Assembly (NCBI GenBank): GCA_027074255.1
Contig: JALTDI010000204.1
Span: forward strand, 1-6,579
From: Desulfurellales bacterium
GTDB taxonomy: Bacteria; Campylobacterota_A; Desulfurellia; Desulfurellales; Hippeaceae
Direction of reading: 5' to 3'
Length of the DNA stretch: 6,579 nt
Below are positions 5,912 to 6,579 of the stretch, piece by piece (within the stretch, counting starts at the first letter, position 1; every line of letters starts with the position of its first letter). The notes under the pieces are model-generated. The model did no database searches and was not told where the DNA came from. It saw only the letters and a program-made list of their open reading frames with translations. The position numbers and the translations under genes are program-made.

Positions 5912-6579
5912 ATGTTTGTTTCAAAGAAAATTGCGGCAATTCTTATATTGTTATACCTTATCGGCTGTTTTCTGCATCTTGGACGGATGTATTTTCAGCA
6001 TGAGGAGCCGCGCAGAGCGATAATTGCCCTTGAAATGAACTTCAACAAGAATTACACTCAGCCGACTGTTCTCGGCAAGCCGTATTTTAAGAAACCGCCT
6101 CTTCACAATATAGTTATAGCTATGTTTTTTAAAATTTTCGGCGAGAATGAATTTGCCGCAAGATTGGTCAGCATCCTTTCATTGCTGATATTCGGCTTGA
6201 TCATCTTTTTTATTTTGAGGGATATCATCGGAATCGAGGCTTCAATATTCGCATCATTTTCTTTTTTGAGTGCCTTTGTTACCTATTTTTCATACGGAAG
6301 ACTTGCTGAGACGGATATGTTTTTTTCCCTGCTTGTTTTTTGCTCTATGATTAGCCTTTTTTTATTCAAAAAGCACGGAATTTTAATAGGTTCCTTCTTT
6401 GCGGCATTGGCACTTTTGACAAAGGGTTTTCCTGCTTTGCACTATTTTTATTTTACTTTGGCAGCTTACGGAATTATGGAAAAAAGGATTAAAAACCCCG
6501 ACTATTTAAAGCAGACAGCTGTCTCCATAGTCATCGTATTGGGTCTTTTCGTTCTTTGGATTCTGTCGTTTTCAGATGG
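5912..6579 (+). CDS. ArnT/PMT-like GT-C glycosyltransferase, N-terminal part (partial)
   Basis: This frame is open for 222 codons from ATG 5912 to the right edge. It encodes the N-terminal part of a polytopic membrane glycosyltransferase of the ArnT/dolichyl-phosphate-mannose mannosyltransferase type (GT-C fold), enzymes that move a sugar from a polyprenyl-phosphate carrier to an acceptor on the outer face of the inner membrane. TM1 spans about residues 7-24. The first periplasmic loop carries HEEPRRA (30-36), the position of the family's catalytic acidic pair. Then follow GKPYFKKPPL (55-64), FGENEFAARL (76-85), GRLAETDMFFSLL (129-141) and LLTKGFPAL (168-176), all in family order. Further hydrophobic segments lie at about 87-102, 109-127, 136-152, 157-170 and 203-219. 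No Shine-Dalgarno sequence precedes the ATG; a TTG at 5876 is the only other upstream start and also lacks one. The substrate (lipid A, other glycolipid or protein) cannot be told, and the missing C-terminal domain would be needed to decide. Confidence 0.88.
   Translation, partial: MFVSKKIAAILILLYLIGCFLHLGRMYFQHEEPRRAIIALEMNFNKNYTQPTVLGKPYFKKPPLHNIVIAMFFKIFGENEFAARLVSILSLLIFGLIIFFILRDIIGIEASIFASFSFLSAFVTYFSYGRLAETDMFFSLLVFCSMISLFLFKKHGILIGSFFAALALLTKGFPALHYFYFTLAAYGIMEKRIKNPDYLKQTAVSIVIVLGLFVLWILSFSD

Overview
The window is AT-rich DNA from a Gram-negative bacterium. The outer-membrane LPS-assembly lipoprotein LptE, an ArnT-like membrane glycosyltransferase and a ZapE-type ATPase all point to a two-membrane envelope. 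The phylum cannot be fixed from sequence alone. AT-rich codon use and the dihydroxyacid dehydratase type would fit an anaerobic or microaerophilic lineage such as Deferribacterota, but this is a guess. Every gene lies on the + strand and the DNA is almost fully coding, so it looks like ordinary chromosome. I saw no insertion sequence, phage gene, tRNA, rRNA, CRISPR array or long repeat.

Layout. Bases 1-104 hold the last 33 codons of an unidentified gene, whose stop overlaps the next start in an ATGA. Bases 101-1141 encode a divergent ZapE/AFG1-family ATPase. A 66-base gap follows, carrying a near-consensus sigma-70 promoter (TTGACA, 17 bases, TATAAA) and a strong ribosome binding site. Next comes ilvD (1208-2872, dihydroxyacid dehydratase), best started 30 bases downstream of the longest possible ORF start. 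leuS (leucyl-tRNA synthetase, TTG start) follows after 18 bases and lptE after one further base. After a 68-base gap with a candidate second promoter, a GT-C family glycosyltransferase (ArnT/PMT-like) begins at 5912 and runs off the right edge.

How the genes fit together. The tight spacing suggests that ilvD, leuS and lptE are transcribed together from the promoter at 1146-1174. This would join a step of branched-chain amino acid synthesis to the enzyme that charges tRNA with one of the end products, and then to LPS transport. The leuS-lptE pairing is also known from Escherichia coli, where holA follows; here a lipid-linked sugar transferase takes that place. I found no clearly new system. 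The points most worth a second look are the ilvD start and promoter, the ilvD-leuS coupling, the possibly leaderless glycosyltransferase mRNA, and the divergent ZapE.
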